This document shows, in pieces, positions 25,045-34,021 of a stretch of 64,000 nt of DNA. Made by a program: the position numbers and the translations under genes. The DNA comes from Lepidodermella squamata (lineage: Eukaryota; Gastrotricha). The DNA lies in assembly GCA_047495785.1 (NCBI GenBank), contig JBLDXI010000066.1, forward strand, positions 248,001-312,000, in the 5' to 3' direction. The notes below the pieces were generated by a model. It saw only the letters and a program-made list of their open reading frames with translations. It was not told the DNA's origin and ran no database searches. Every line of letters begins with the position of its first letter. The stretch's first letter is position 1.

Positions 25045-25050
25045 TGCTAA

Positions 25051-25879
25051 TCATGTGCATTTGTCAATGGTCAAGCTGTAGAGGCTTATTGTTGAGTAAG
25101 ATATGGCGTTGTCGAAAGCGAATGATGAGCTCGCTGAGAGAGCAGAGCAACACTCCCGGAACGTCGCGTAAGCGTATTTAGCCGGCGTTATTGTCGGTGT
25201 CTAGAATGTTATATATTTTTTAAGAAATTCGTGTAAGAGAAACATAATGCATTGGCTTACAGGAAGAATCACTTGCACTTTGCCGGTTTCGCAAGTATTC
25301 GGGAAACGTACGCAGACACCTCTTTGGGCGGTCGTCGCGGTTGCGCAAACTTTGTAGGGCGCCGTCTCCCCGGTGCTAATGCAGGCAAGATTCGGGGTTG
25401 TTGTGCCTAGCACTTCATACATGACAGTATTTGCGAGTGTGTTGAACGAAGAGCAGCATTCGGCGAAAGAGTTGTACGAGGAAGCTGGCGAGACAGGCTG
25501 TAATTCCAAATTTTCAAGCATTTTTACGAAAATTATCCCTTAAATTCACCGCTCCACCACTGATGACGGTGCACAGCGAGTTGGGTATCGATAAGCAGTA
25601 GGTCGCTGTAACTTGCAAAACGTTGGTTTTCACTGAGCATACTGGAAAAGGGCCCTGTTAAAAGGTAAAAAGGTTTCTGTACTATTCTTCCAGAGAAAAA
25701 TCAGATTTCTTTACCGATGTCGCACACGTTCCGCCGGTACATGGAATAGTGGCACAACTCTGGCTAACTGGGCATGTAGTTCCAACGGTTGGGCACGGCG
25801 TCGGGGCGACAGTTACAGAAGCCGGGCAAGCCTCGGACGAAGCGATATAAAAAGCTACCAGTAGGAAGATGGGGAACAT
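25051..25879 (-). CDS. Cys-rich secreted protein 3 (unrecognised family)
   Basis: 218 aa in four phase-0 exons: 25879-25715, 25654-25550, 25497-25261, 25200-25051. Signal peptide MFPIFLLVAFYIASSEA; an in-frame upstream ATG at 25933 would only add a poor leader. Exon 1 keeps CPTVGTTCPVSQSC and CTGGTC. Exon 2 has VCSVKTNVLQVTATYC. Exon 3 has FAECC, APYKVCATA and AQRGVCVRFPNTC. Exon 4 has FRECC and ends DKCT. Same family as the neighbours, function unknown. It is divergent from protein 4 across 347 bp, copying the arrangement of proteins 1 and 2. Confidence 0.8.
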
Positions 25880-26226
25880 TTTAGCTTGGACTGAGTTCAC
25901 TTTGTTTACAAACAATTTCAAACGAAAAATCATGGCATTGTCTGCTCTGTATTCAATTTAGGCGCCGATGTAGCCGATTCGCTATATGAAGCTGATGTTG
26001 GGCCAAATTTAACCTCCGATTTCCCCTCAGTGTACCTTTTACCATTTTCGGCGAAATTAATTGGGGAAATCTGGCTTAAACACAGTTATTTTCATGATTT
26101 TTTTAGGAGATCATGCGAATTTTTCCAGTATTTTCGACATTTTATCCAGTTCGGACATGAAACACTCAGTTCAAAACAAGCAAAGCTACACTAGGTCAAG
26201 TATTTGTTGTTATTTTTTTCGAGAAA
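25880..26226. promoter_or_regulatory. Bidirectional promoter region, Cys-rich genes 3 and 4
   Basis: 347 bp between the divergent start codons of the second gene pair. No obvious sequence identity by eye to the other pair's spacer and no clear TATA box. Confidence 0.45.
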
Positions 26227-27035
26227 ATGATTTATTTTCTTTTGCTCTCAAGTTCCCTAATCTGGATCAGTGAAGCGTGCCCGGCTAGTACGGATGCTTC
26301 AACACCGTGCCCAACTGTTGCGTCATGCCCATCCGGTCAAAGCTGCGGAACCCTTTCATGCTCATCGGGACAATACTGCCAGCTATCGGTTTGAAAATAT
26401 TCGATAGAAAAATATTTCAAGTTTTTATTTGATCAATTCAGAGCCAATTCACGCTGTGCAAGGTTACGACTTCCTTGTCTGTTTCGATCAATTTCTGCCT
26501 CAGCACACCTGGAGCAGCGTGTAGCACGATCAGTACCGCAACGGTAGGAGAAGACCTTAATCAACTCTATGCATCTATGAGAAAATTCCGCTTTTCAGAC
26601 ATCGGCCACCCCGGCGTTGACCTTCGATACCTTTGCCTTGTGTTGTGCTGCAACTTCAACAACGCCAGCTAACATTTTGTATGAGCTCGTCACTTCGGTG
26701 ACGGTTGGTTCACAGCTGATGTGCTACGCCGGCAGTGACGCTTCGCCTTACAAAGTCTGCGCTTCGGCCCCCACTTCGCAAAAAGGCCGCTGTGTTAGAT
26801 TTCCTTACACATGCGAGGATGGCTACGTCACGGCTACGTCAACGGTTTGTTGTCCTTCAACTCATGAAATTCGATTCATTTTCACGAATTTTCACAGACG
26901 CAAGCTGCAACCGCGTATACGTTCGCGTCATACTCCGCCTGCTGTGTTGGCATATCGAGCGCCCCCGCGAAAAATACGGGTAGCTCAACGAGTATCCTTG
27001 GCCAAATCGTCGAGGGATGCATCCAAACTGCATGA
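26227..27035 (+). CDS. Cys-rich secreted protein 4 (unrecognised family)
   Basis: 215 aa in four phase-0 exons: 26227-26388, 26442-26543, 26599-26844, 26898-27035. Signal peptide MIYFLLLSSSLIWISEA. Exon 1 has CPTVASCPSGQSCG and CSSGQYC. Exon 2 has FTLCKVTT. Exon 3 has FALCC, SPYKVCASA and SQKGRCVRFPYTC. Exon 4 has YSACC and ends CIQTA, the same terminal motif as protein 1. Six-frame reading hides the gene because three of its four exons are under 170 nt. Function not recognised. Confidence 0.8.
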
Positions 27036-27473
27036 AAATATTACTTTTCAATTTTTGCTGTGCCACTCGATGTTAAATAAAATTAAACTTTTTGTTTGCC
27101 ACGCTTTTATAAATTGAAATTGAGTACATTATTGCGTTATTCAGCACCCGAGGATGAGTATATATAAATAAGAGTCAATTAATGCGGCTGGAAGACGTTG
27201 GCAATAATGCAATGCGCGCAACTCTCGTTACTAGAAACTCATCAACAACAACTACTATTTTGTATCAAGTTCCTAAATTACTCTCGCGCGACGTAAATAA
27301 CAGCATACGTGGAGTTTAACTCTAAAATGTATGCCTTGTGCCTGTGACTAACAATAGCCATAGGCCTACGTGGGTCCATAACAACTTCAGGCTTCATTGT
27401 TTTCTTTCGAGAGTACTTACTCAAGTCGAGTGTGGAGAGTACTTACGGTTAAAAGGATTGCTCATGTTCATCT
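27036..27473. other. Intergenic region after Cys-rich gene 4
   Basis: No gene seen. AATAAA-like sequences follow the stop (AAATAAAAT near 27074). Confidence 0.5.
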
Positions 27474-27925
27474 TTAAATCTTGCAATTTAAACTCAATAA
27501 AGGAATGAATTTTAACCTAGTCAAATAGATTAAATGGTCGCAAAACCAAACCCTTATCCTGATCGGTGTTTTGTAGAATTCGAAAATGAATGTAACAGAA
27601 CAAAGCGATGCTACATAAAATGAAACAGCCCCGTCAATAATTCGAACCAGGCCGATATTGCCGTGGGGATAGCGCTGATAACGTCCCACTTTGACGTTAG
27701 GGTCAAAATACGACGCTGCTGCCACCCGCACAATTAATAGGATGTAAATCGCAGCTCCAATGCAAAGCCACGTAAAGCTCTGAACTAGCTTGCCGTTCAC
27801 ATTCAAAGACACATTCACATTCGGGACATTCCAAATCGCTGTCTGCTTAACACTCAATGTCAATGGGACAAAGCGCAGCACGGTCTGATGCATCCAGTTG
27901 CATCATGAATAGGAATAGCTGCACA
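27474..27925 (-). pseudogene. Fragment of a LamG/Cys-loop channel gene (M2-M4)
   Basis: The minus-strand sequence resembles the C-terminal third of the channels at 45-64 kb: a remnant of 'MPPDAPDRAAF' (read as MMQLDASDRAAL), then after a frame change GKLVQSFTWLCIGAAIYILL, AASYFDPNV and GNIGLVRIIDG. The frame is broken inside M2 and there is no upstream exon. It lies about 18 kb from the intact paralogues and in the opposite orientation. A dead partial duplicate. Confidence 0.8.
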
Positions 27926-28430
27926 TAGGAAGAATTAGTGAATCTAACACTACATGCCAACTCGTAAATTGTTCGGGATTTTTGTCATTCGCAAAATGAA
28001 CTGTAAAAACACCGCACACTGGAAAATTAGACATCGTAGACATTTCGGCTCTTGTTTGACATATTTCATGTTGATGAGTTATGTCGTAGGCGAACTGCTC
28101 AACTTTGCTTTCAACTTTTTTAGGAGAACGAGCTAGATAGGCAGCGTGTTCCGCTCAAGTATGGTCGTAGGAGAATACGCTATTCAGAGGATACGCCCGC
28201 GATCAACGTAAAACTCGCGATGAAACGTGACCCGGCGGATACAGTCACATCGTGGCAATTAGAATATCGAATGTGGGATGGGATGTGATAAAATGGCAAA
28301 TGCCGTGAAAAGGATGGCTATCTCGCTCTCAATGGCGAAAAACTCGGACTCCTAAATCGCCGTTCTCACGAGTCAGGTTTCCTGCCTACATAAAGCTCGG
28401 ACAACATCGAAAACATTCGAATTTCAGGAG
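27926..28430. other. Intergenic region upstream of the 7TM receptor
   Basis: No gene seen. It should hold the 5' flank of the plus-strand receptor. Confidence 0.5.
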
Positions 28431-28436
28431 AGTCTT

Positions 28437-28444
28437 TATATAAA
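28437..28444 (+). promoter_or_regulatory. TATA box of the class A-like receptor gene
   Basis: TATATAAA, 68 nt upstream of the ATG at 28512, in otherwise featureless DNA. Confidence 0.5.
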
Positions 28445-28511
28445 ATGGATTCATGCCGGTGCCGAACTTCAGCCGAGCAGATTCATTTGAGAAAAACAGT
28501 TTACCAATAAA

Positions 28512-29774
28512 ATGAACAGTACAGCGTATGAAGCTGAATCGTTTGTTATGAATGATTGGCTAATTGCTGACATACCTAGCCGCGGATTCAATGCAGCAAA
28601 GCCCTACTTTCTCGGACAACATCACGACTTGAGTGCTACGAGCCTAACTGATCGGCTACCATTTGCAATCAGCCTTGTGATCATTGCAATCCTGACTGTT
28701 GCAGCTAGCTCGGCTAATTTGGCTTCTTACAGAAAACGCGGGGTTGGGCGAGACTACTTTCTGCTGAACGTGATCATCGCACTCTGCAACGTAGTGAGCC
28801 TCGTAATATATCCAGGCATGCTTTTGATCATTTTGCCGACCGGATTCTGGCCGCAAGGCTATGATGAACTCTGCTCCATGTCGCAGATGATTTCCAGCGG
28901 CTCTGGCTTGTTCGCTTACTTCAACATGCTGCTGGTCAGCTACGAACGCCGGCTGTGCGTCACTTCCAGCAGCCCTACGTCGAATTCTCACACAAAACGG
29001 GTAAGACTTGAAATGTTAACGCCCCTGGCAGTGACTTTCTCTATTTAGGTGTGCATTCTCGTCTCTGGTCTTTTCTGCTATGTCTAGCTTTGATAGGCTC
29101 CGTGACAATCTACCCATATACCAGCTTCAGTGCACAATTAGTAACGGTTCCAAGTTTAAATAACGGCACCCCTGTCGTTTTCTGCGCATTTTTTGGCGAG
29201 AAATTGACGGAAAATTTGGATACGACAGTCATTTTGCTGGGCTATATGTTAATTTGCCATTTTGTGGTTGTTACAGGGCTTTTCTACAATTATTGGTAAG
29301 ATTAATAAGATACGACAATCGCAGGCTTTTCCAACAATTTTTTCAAGGTTGATTTTCTCGAAATTACGGGCCGCGGGTAAAGTCTTCAGCAAAAACGTAT
29401 GTACAGGAAATTCGACCCCATCATCAAAAATGAGCATTCAAGCTGAAAGCTGGAGGAGACGTGAAATGTTCTTCGTCAAACAGTCAGTAGTATCCTTCCT
29501 CATTCTGATGGCGCTCAATGTTCCCTTTTCGATCGGTGTATTTCTTTGTGTTTTATGGTCAGGCCCTGGACTTTACCTGCTAACTGGCCGGGGCCATCGT
29601 TTATGTGTCCTTCTCTACCTGAGCCAGATGTTTATTTCACCGATGATTCTCAGCTTGCGACCTGGATTTGCTGATGATGTGATGGCACGGATGAGAAGAT
29701 TTGGGTTCAAACGCAAACGCATTTTACCTGTTACTTGGTCTCGAAGTTCAAAAAGGGCAACAGAACTGATGTGA
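28512..29774 (+). pseudogene. Class A-like 7TM receptor with apparent frameshift
   Basis: Three exons: 28512-29000, 29049-29295, 29348-29774. Hydrophobic segments fit seven helices: LPFAISLVIIAILTV, FLLNVIIALCNVVSLV, a TM3 ending SYERRLCV (in place of DRY), VCILVSGLFCYV, LLGYMLICHFVVVTG, VVSFLILMALNVPFSIG and LCVLLYLSQMFISPMIL. Cysteines sit at the expected TM3 and loop 2 positions. Exons 2 and 3 join in frame, but exon 1 to exon 2 runs into TAG after FCYV; all exons together are 3n+2 nt. One missing base near 29087 would restore the frame. It is either a recent pseudogene, a null allele or a sequence error. Ligand unknown. Confidence 0.6.
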
Positions 29775-29925
29775 TACCGGAATGATTAGAATCATGATTA
29801 TCACCTTGCTGGATTTCCTGTGCTGACAGGAGGAGAGGGGAGCCAGTGTGAAAGAAATGTTGTGTACGAAATAATTGATTCATGTCATGCTTTTACTACT
29901 TTTACTGTTTGTGGACCAAAACTGA

Positions 29926-29931
29926 AATAAA
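29926..29931 (+). terminator. Polyadenylation signal after the class A-like receptor
   Basis: AATAAA about 150 nt past the stop, in the convergent spacer shared with the class C receptor gene. Confidence 0.45.
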
Positions 29932-29986
29932 AGCAGTCAAGCTCTTTTCCCAATCCTGATTTTCAATCGGTGAATATTGACTAAAA

Positions 29987-32392
29987 CTAGCTATAGCTCG
30001 GTTTGATGGTACTTTGATCTATGGACCCGCGGCCATGTGGCACCAATTTGACCTTTCCGTATCCTAATATTGAGAGTATTTCCTCAATCGTACGCAGCTG
30101 CAAACAGAAGGTCATGGAAATCGACGTTCCGAGCGTGAATGCTGATAGCGTCCCAAATAGAACATTCGGCGAAAGATCCAACACTGCGTAAGAAAACGCG
30201 CAGAGAAGTAGAAAAGAAGACGTAATGTAGAGAGCTACCGAAGTATTCCTAATTTCCTCATTATTTCTGCAATCGGCAATCAGATCAGCCGAAAAAGCTG
30301 ATGAACTGACTCGCGGTCGAAAACCATAGGACCCAGCCCGAGTTCGAAACTGAGTGTTGAAATTTCGTCCACCTGTCGATACCAACCGGCCACGTTTTCG
30401 ATTCGAGCTAATCGCCATACTTAGAGCAGCGACTAGAATAAAGCCTTGAAATCCAAGAAGAACTTTAGGACTAACATCTTCACTGTTGAAAGAGCACAGA
30501 AAAACATGTTCTGTCCATAATGTATCTATTTCTGCTTCGTAGACACTTTTTGTAGAAATATACGCATTCGGCTTAGATTCTCCTGTGTACCAAATTAGGA
30601 CTAACATAACATCAAAAAGAACTGCAGCAGCTATACCCTTGAAATATATTTTCGTTTTCAATCCCTCTCCACTATGGCGTAACATCGATAGTTTGGCACC
30701 AATCGCGGCTGTTGTTAGACCAAATCCGATAACGACGAGAGGTCCTACAGCCGAGCAAAACAGACCAAGACTAGGTAGATTGGTACTATCGATTGGGTGA
30801 AAGAGCGCGGCCGATGCCAGTAAGGTGGAGCCGAGACAAATGAGAAAATCGAATGCGCTATTCGTTTTATGGATATGGCCAACCATTTGTAGCAACCATT
30901 TCAATGTGACAGTTAGTACTATTACTGCTATTACACAGATGACAGTGACTCTTTTAACTACAATCTCTCTATAGGCTGAGAGTGGCTCGGTTCTGAATGT
31001 ACCCCTTTGCCATCGAAGTGGAGAGATTTTCTCGAAATACTTGACAGGATCTGAAATGCTGCGATTTCTCGCGATCAAAACCGTATTTCGAGCTCCGCGA
31101 TACAGCTGCTCAGCAGTGATAGGTGGGTTTATCGATTCGTCCTCCCCGGGCAGAAACGCAGCTTTTCCGAACAGACCAGTTGCTACGACATTCATAGACT
31201 TATTGCGGATAAGTTCGGTCAAGTCTACTCTTCTCTTCTCATCACGAATTAGGTCTTTCAAAGTCTCATTTCTCATGTTCAGCTCGAGCTCAGTGTTATG
31301 GAGGATTCTAGCCCCGATAATTACGTCATCAAAACACATGATTCGCCAGGAAAAAGCGGGATGCATCTCATAATTCGGGATTTTCTTAGCTAGGTAATCA
31401 TCCAATTGCTTGAGGGATATGCCTATCTCAGATTTGAAGCTCTTAGACTGTGAGTTCGCGAGATAATCAGGCCCGATATACAGCGAGTATTCAGCGAATT
31501 CCTGGATCATCTTCTGACTGCAGCCATTAGGGAGAATCCCATTAAGGAGGTTGATCCATGAGTTGAAGATCCATACGACATTTGGCCCCCATAATCCTTG
31601 TTTATAGGCTTCACAGGCCAAAGCTGGGCAGAAGTTCACGTAGCAGTTAGAGTAGATAACTCTAACATCTGCTGATTTCAGCCTAGCCAAAGACTCAGCC
31701 ATACCAGTTTCGTCGATGTAGAACTCCTCGGCGGCAACTTTCTTCCCAGCTCCGAGAATTGCCTTGGCGAAGTAGATGGCATCGTCATACGTGGTTTGAA
31801 CAGCATCAGCCAGGTAACCCATGCGGTTCCAGCCGAGGTAGATCATCATTTTAGCTCGAAATTTCTCGACCTCGACGAAGCTGGGGGCGAATCGGTAGAA
31901 ATTCGGGTACAACTTTCGATTCGTAAATTGAGGCTCCGTGCATCCGACCAAAACATTGATGAATCCGTAGTGCTGCGGCAATCTGGCTGCTGTTTTGCAG
32001 GTAGGTGAGCAAAGACCACCCAGCATTAGGGGTGGAACATAAGCCTCTTCATTGCAAACTCCCCGAAGTGGCAATGTTAGATTGCCGTAAACTCGCGAGC
32101 TTTGAACGACAGGTTCGAGATTTTCGTAGAATTTCAGAGCAGTTTCCTGAGCTGCTGTAGCTAGGCATTGATCATCGCCCATATCGATTTGCAGGTTGTA
32201 GTCGGGTAAGATATCCGAATTCGAATTGATCGACTCCAGAGCCATGCTAACGGCCTCGGTGCACATCGGACCCATAGGATTGACGGGGCCACCAATCGGA
32301 GCACTCATCGGTACTTTCAAGGTGAAAGGCTTCGATGCGAAAGATAACACTGGAAAAGCTAACAATACAGCTGATATTTGGAACATATTCAA
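29987..32392 (-). CDS. Class C GPCR, GABA-B-receptor-like, intronless
   Basis: 801 aa in a single exon. Signal peptide MNMFQISAVLLAFPVLSFA (or from the second Met). Residues about 20-470 form a periplasmic-binding-protein-like Venus flytrap domain, with ARLPQHYGFINVLVGCTEP and FYRFAPSFVEVEKFR resembling ANF/GABA-B receptors. There is no Cys-rich linker, as in GABA-B receptors and unlike mGluRs. Seven hydrophobic helices follow at about residues 478-768, starting VTVICVIAVIVLTVTLKWLL. The tail is short, without the GABA-B coiled coil. The ligand cannot be read from sequence. A TATA-like TTTATAAA lies 30 nt upstream. The lack of introns, in a window where nearly all genes have them, suggests a retrocopy origin. 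Confidence 0.85.
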   Translation of the reverse strand: MNMFQISAVLLAFPVLSFASKPFTLKVPMSAPIGGPVNPMGPMCTEAVSMALESINSNSDILPDYNLQIDMGDDQCLATAAQETALKFYENLEPVVQSSRVYGNLTLPLRGVCNEEAYVPPLMLGGLCSPTCKTAARLPQHYGFINVLVGCTEPQFTNRKLYPNFYRFAPSFVEVEKFRAKMMIYLGWNRMGYLADAVQTTYDDAIYFAKAILGAGKKVAAEEFYIDETGMAESLARLKSADVRVIYSNCYVNFCPALACEAYKQGLWGPNVVWIFNSWINLLNGILPNGCSQKMIQEFAEYSLYIGPDYLANSQSKSFKSEIGISLKQLDDYLAKKIPNYEMHPAFSWRIMCFDDVIIGARILHNTELELNMRNETLKDLIRDEKRRVDLTELIRNKSMNVVATGLFGKAAFLPGEDESINPPITAEQLYRGARNTVLIARNRSISDPVKYFEKISPLRWQRGTFRTEPLSAYREIVVKRVTVICVIAVIVLTVTLKWLLQMVGHIHKTNSAFDFLICLGSTLLASAALFHPIDSTNLPSLGLFCSAVGPLVVIGFGLTTAAIGAKLSMLRHSGEGLKTKIYFKGIAAAVLFDVMLVLIWYTGESKPNAYISTKSVYEAEIDTLWTEHVFLCSFNSEDVSPKVLLGFQGFILVAALSMAISSNRKRGRLVSTGGRNFNTQFRTRAGSYGFRPRVSSSAFSADLIADCRNNEEIRNTSVALYITSSFLLLCAFSYAVLDLSPNVLFGTLSAFTLGTSISMTFCLQLRTIEEILSILGYGKVKLVPHGRGSIDQSTIKPSYS

Positions 32393-32421
32393 GATTGTCT
32401 TGAATTCTGAAGAATTAAGGG

Positions 32422-32429
32422 TTTATAAA
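32422..32429 (-). promoter_or_regulatory. TATA-like box of the class C receptor gene
   Basis: TTTATAAA, 30 nt upstream of the ATG at 32392 on the minus strand. This is close to the start codon and implies a very short leader. Confidence 0.4.
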
Positions 32430-32850
32430 GGACGATTCCGGACGTACTGTTTTTAAATTCGATATCATGCTGCGAGTCTAATGAGCCCATTGCACATCTA
32501 AAATAATGTCTCCATAATGTCTTGTTTTCGAAAAGTCACGTTTGCTGTTCGCACCAAAAACACGTGCGTCTGGGATTGTTCCAATGATGTGAGCATTAGG
32601 CTCACTGACGGCGAACAAATCAAGAACTTTGAGTACGTACCAGCAAGTAAACAAGTGGGTTGATTAGCCTTAAAAACAGACGTCATATTGGAGGTACTAT
32701 CGGCTACAACTGTATAATTAGATCTTATTTTCTTGAAGAGAGACGAACCCAATCTATCCTAACTCGTAGCAGCTCAAATAACACGCGAGCTAATTTACAA
32801 TCAAAAAAGTTCTGGAATAGGACAGTTTTTATTTTTTTTATAAGAAATGT
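32430..32850. other. Spacer between class C receptor and KH-NYN gene
   Basis: No gene seen. It holds the 3' end of the KH-NYN gene and the class C receptor promoter. Confidence 0.5.
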
Positions 32851-33941
32851 CTAGTTATTAAGGAGGAGGTCTCGTCCAGGTCCATTTCGCCCGCACGGAT
32901 CTCTGACCAGTCGAAATTCATCGGGAGTCGGAAACATGAACGTCAACCTTTTCGGATAGACTTTTTTAGTATATTTCCATAATTATAGGAATGCAAGTCA
33001 ACCAAACCTTTCTGCTATCACGTTGGCCCATTGAGGATAATCTCTTGCCACGTCTAGCATGTTGTCGTTTGATACGATTATTCCGCCCTTATCAAACGCG
33101 TATTCCACAGTGAACAGGTCGTCGTACGGTCGCTTTATGCTTCCATCTGGAACTCTTTTGACTGGAATTTTGATAAGCAGCCCTTCATTGCTTAGCTCAT
33201 GTAGAATATGTTGACCAGCAATGGGTTTACGATGGCGGCGTGATGATGGGTCGCAATCCAGTTTTTCCTCGCTGATTACAGCTTTCACTTGGGTATGACC
33301 CTGACTTTGGAAATAGCGAATAGCTAGTTCCAAACCCCGGCAGGAATAGACTCTGTGATCCCCATGATACATACAGACATTATTAGCGTCGATGATAATC
33401 AATCTGATGTTTACAATAAGTTTCAAGACTCAAAATCAGGGGTAGGAAACCTGTTATTTGATGGTGAGGTTGGTTTCGTCAAGAGCTTTGCAGCAAGCTC
33501 ATCCAAGGCTATGCAGGCCTTATTCACGCGATCTGAACCATATCCTTTGATCGCGAAAACTGGTTCTGCTGTTGCATTAATTGGCCGGTCTATCGTTACG
33601 CCCCATTTGCTTTCGATCACAGCTAACTCCGAATTGTTCGAAGGATCAATAAGAGGACCAACAGCGGATTGAGGAACATTGAAGTTCACGGAATGAAATG
33701 GTTGCCTTCGCTCAAGGGTCTTACATTCTTCGTCCGATGAGAAGAATTGCTCCAATAGTTGAATAGCAACTCCCACTTGCATTTCGAGCCCTTCTACTCG
33801 CAGGACGATTTTTTCGGGCTCGAGGATTCGCTTGATCGAAGCGCCAGCTTGGCGTGAAATATTTGCGATGCGTTTGTTATGGTGGCCTATGTACAAATTA
33901 TTAGGCACCAGCACATCTGCTTGCACTATATTAGCAGTCAT
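32851..33941 (-). CDS. KH-NYN domain ribonuclease (KHNYN/N4BP1-like)
   Basis: 327 aa in three exons: 33941-33451, 33403-32947+ intron as follows: exon 2 is 33403-33008 and exon 3 is 32947-32851; phases 2 and 2, total divisible by three. Two KH-like RNA-binding folds occupy residues about 8-68 and 85-155; the first has GHHNKRI in place of the usual GxxG. Residues about 165-310 are a NYN/PIN RNase of the Zc3h12a (Regnase) type: LIIIDANNV, CRGLELAIRYFQSQGH and IIVSNDNMLDVA supply the acidic residues. The third exon adds FMFPTP and DPCGRNGP, like the 'F.vP.DP.GR.GP' end of vertebrate KHNYN. No CCCH finger. Role inferred: RNA decay or RNA-directed defence. Starts 80 bp after the upstream gene's stop. 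Confidence 0.82.
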
Positions 33942-34021
33942 AATAGAAAATAATCTATCTAAAAATAAACAAAAAAGTTGTCACTCGAACAGACTATAAT
34001 TTGATTCGCAAGCATCTACGT
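33942..34021 (-). promoter_or_regulatory. 80-bp intercistronic spacer with acceptor-like site
   Basis: Between the stop of the vWA-GTPase gene and the ATG of the KH-NYN gene the minus strand reads TTTTTTGTTTATTTTTAG and then an ATG about 20 nt on. This is a good 3' splice acceptor with no usable upstream donor, as expected for a trans-splice site in an operon. Cis-splicing from the upstream gene would run straight into a stop. Confidence 0.5.

Noticed and set aside
33423-33450. KH protein as a separate gene ending at the TGA near 33423
   Set aside because: A 47-bp GT-AG intron joins it in frame to the NYN exon, and the third exon completes a KHNYN-like end, so a single gene fits better.
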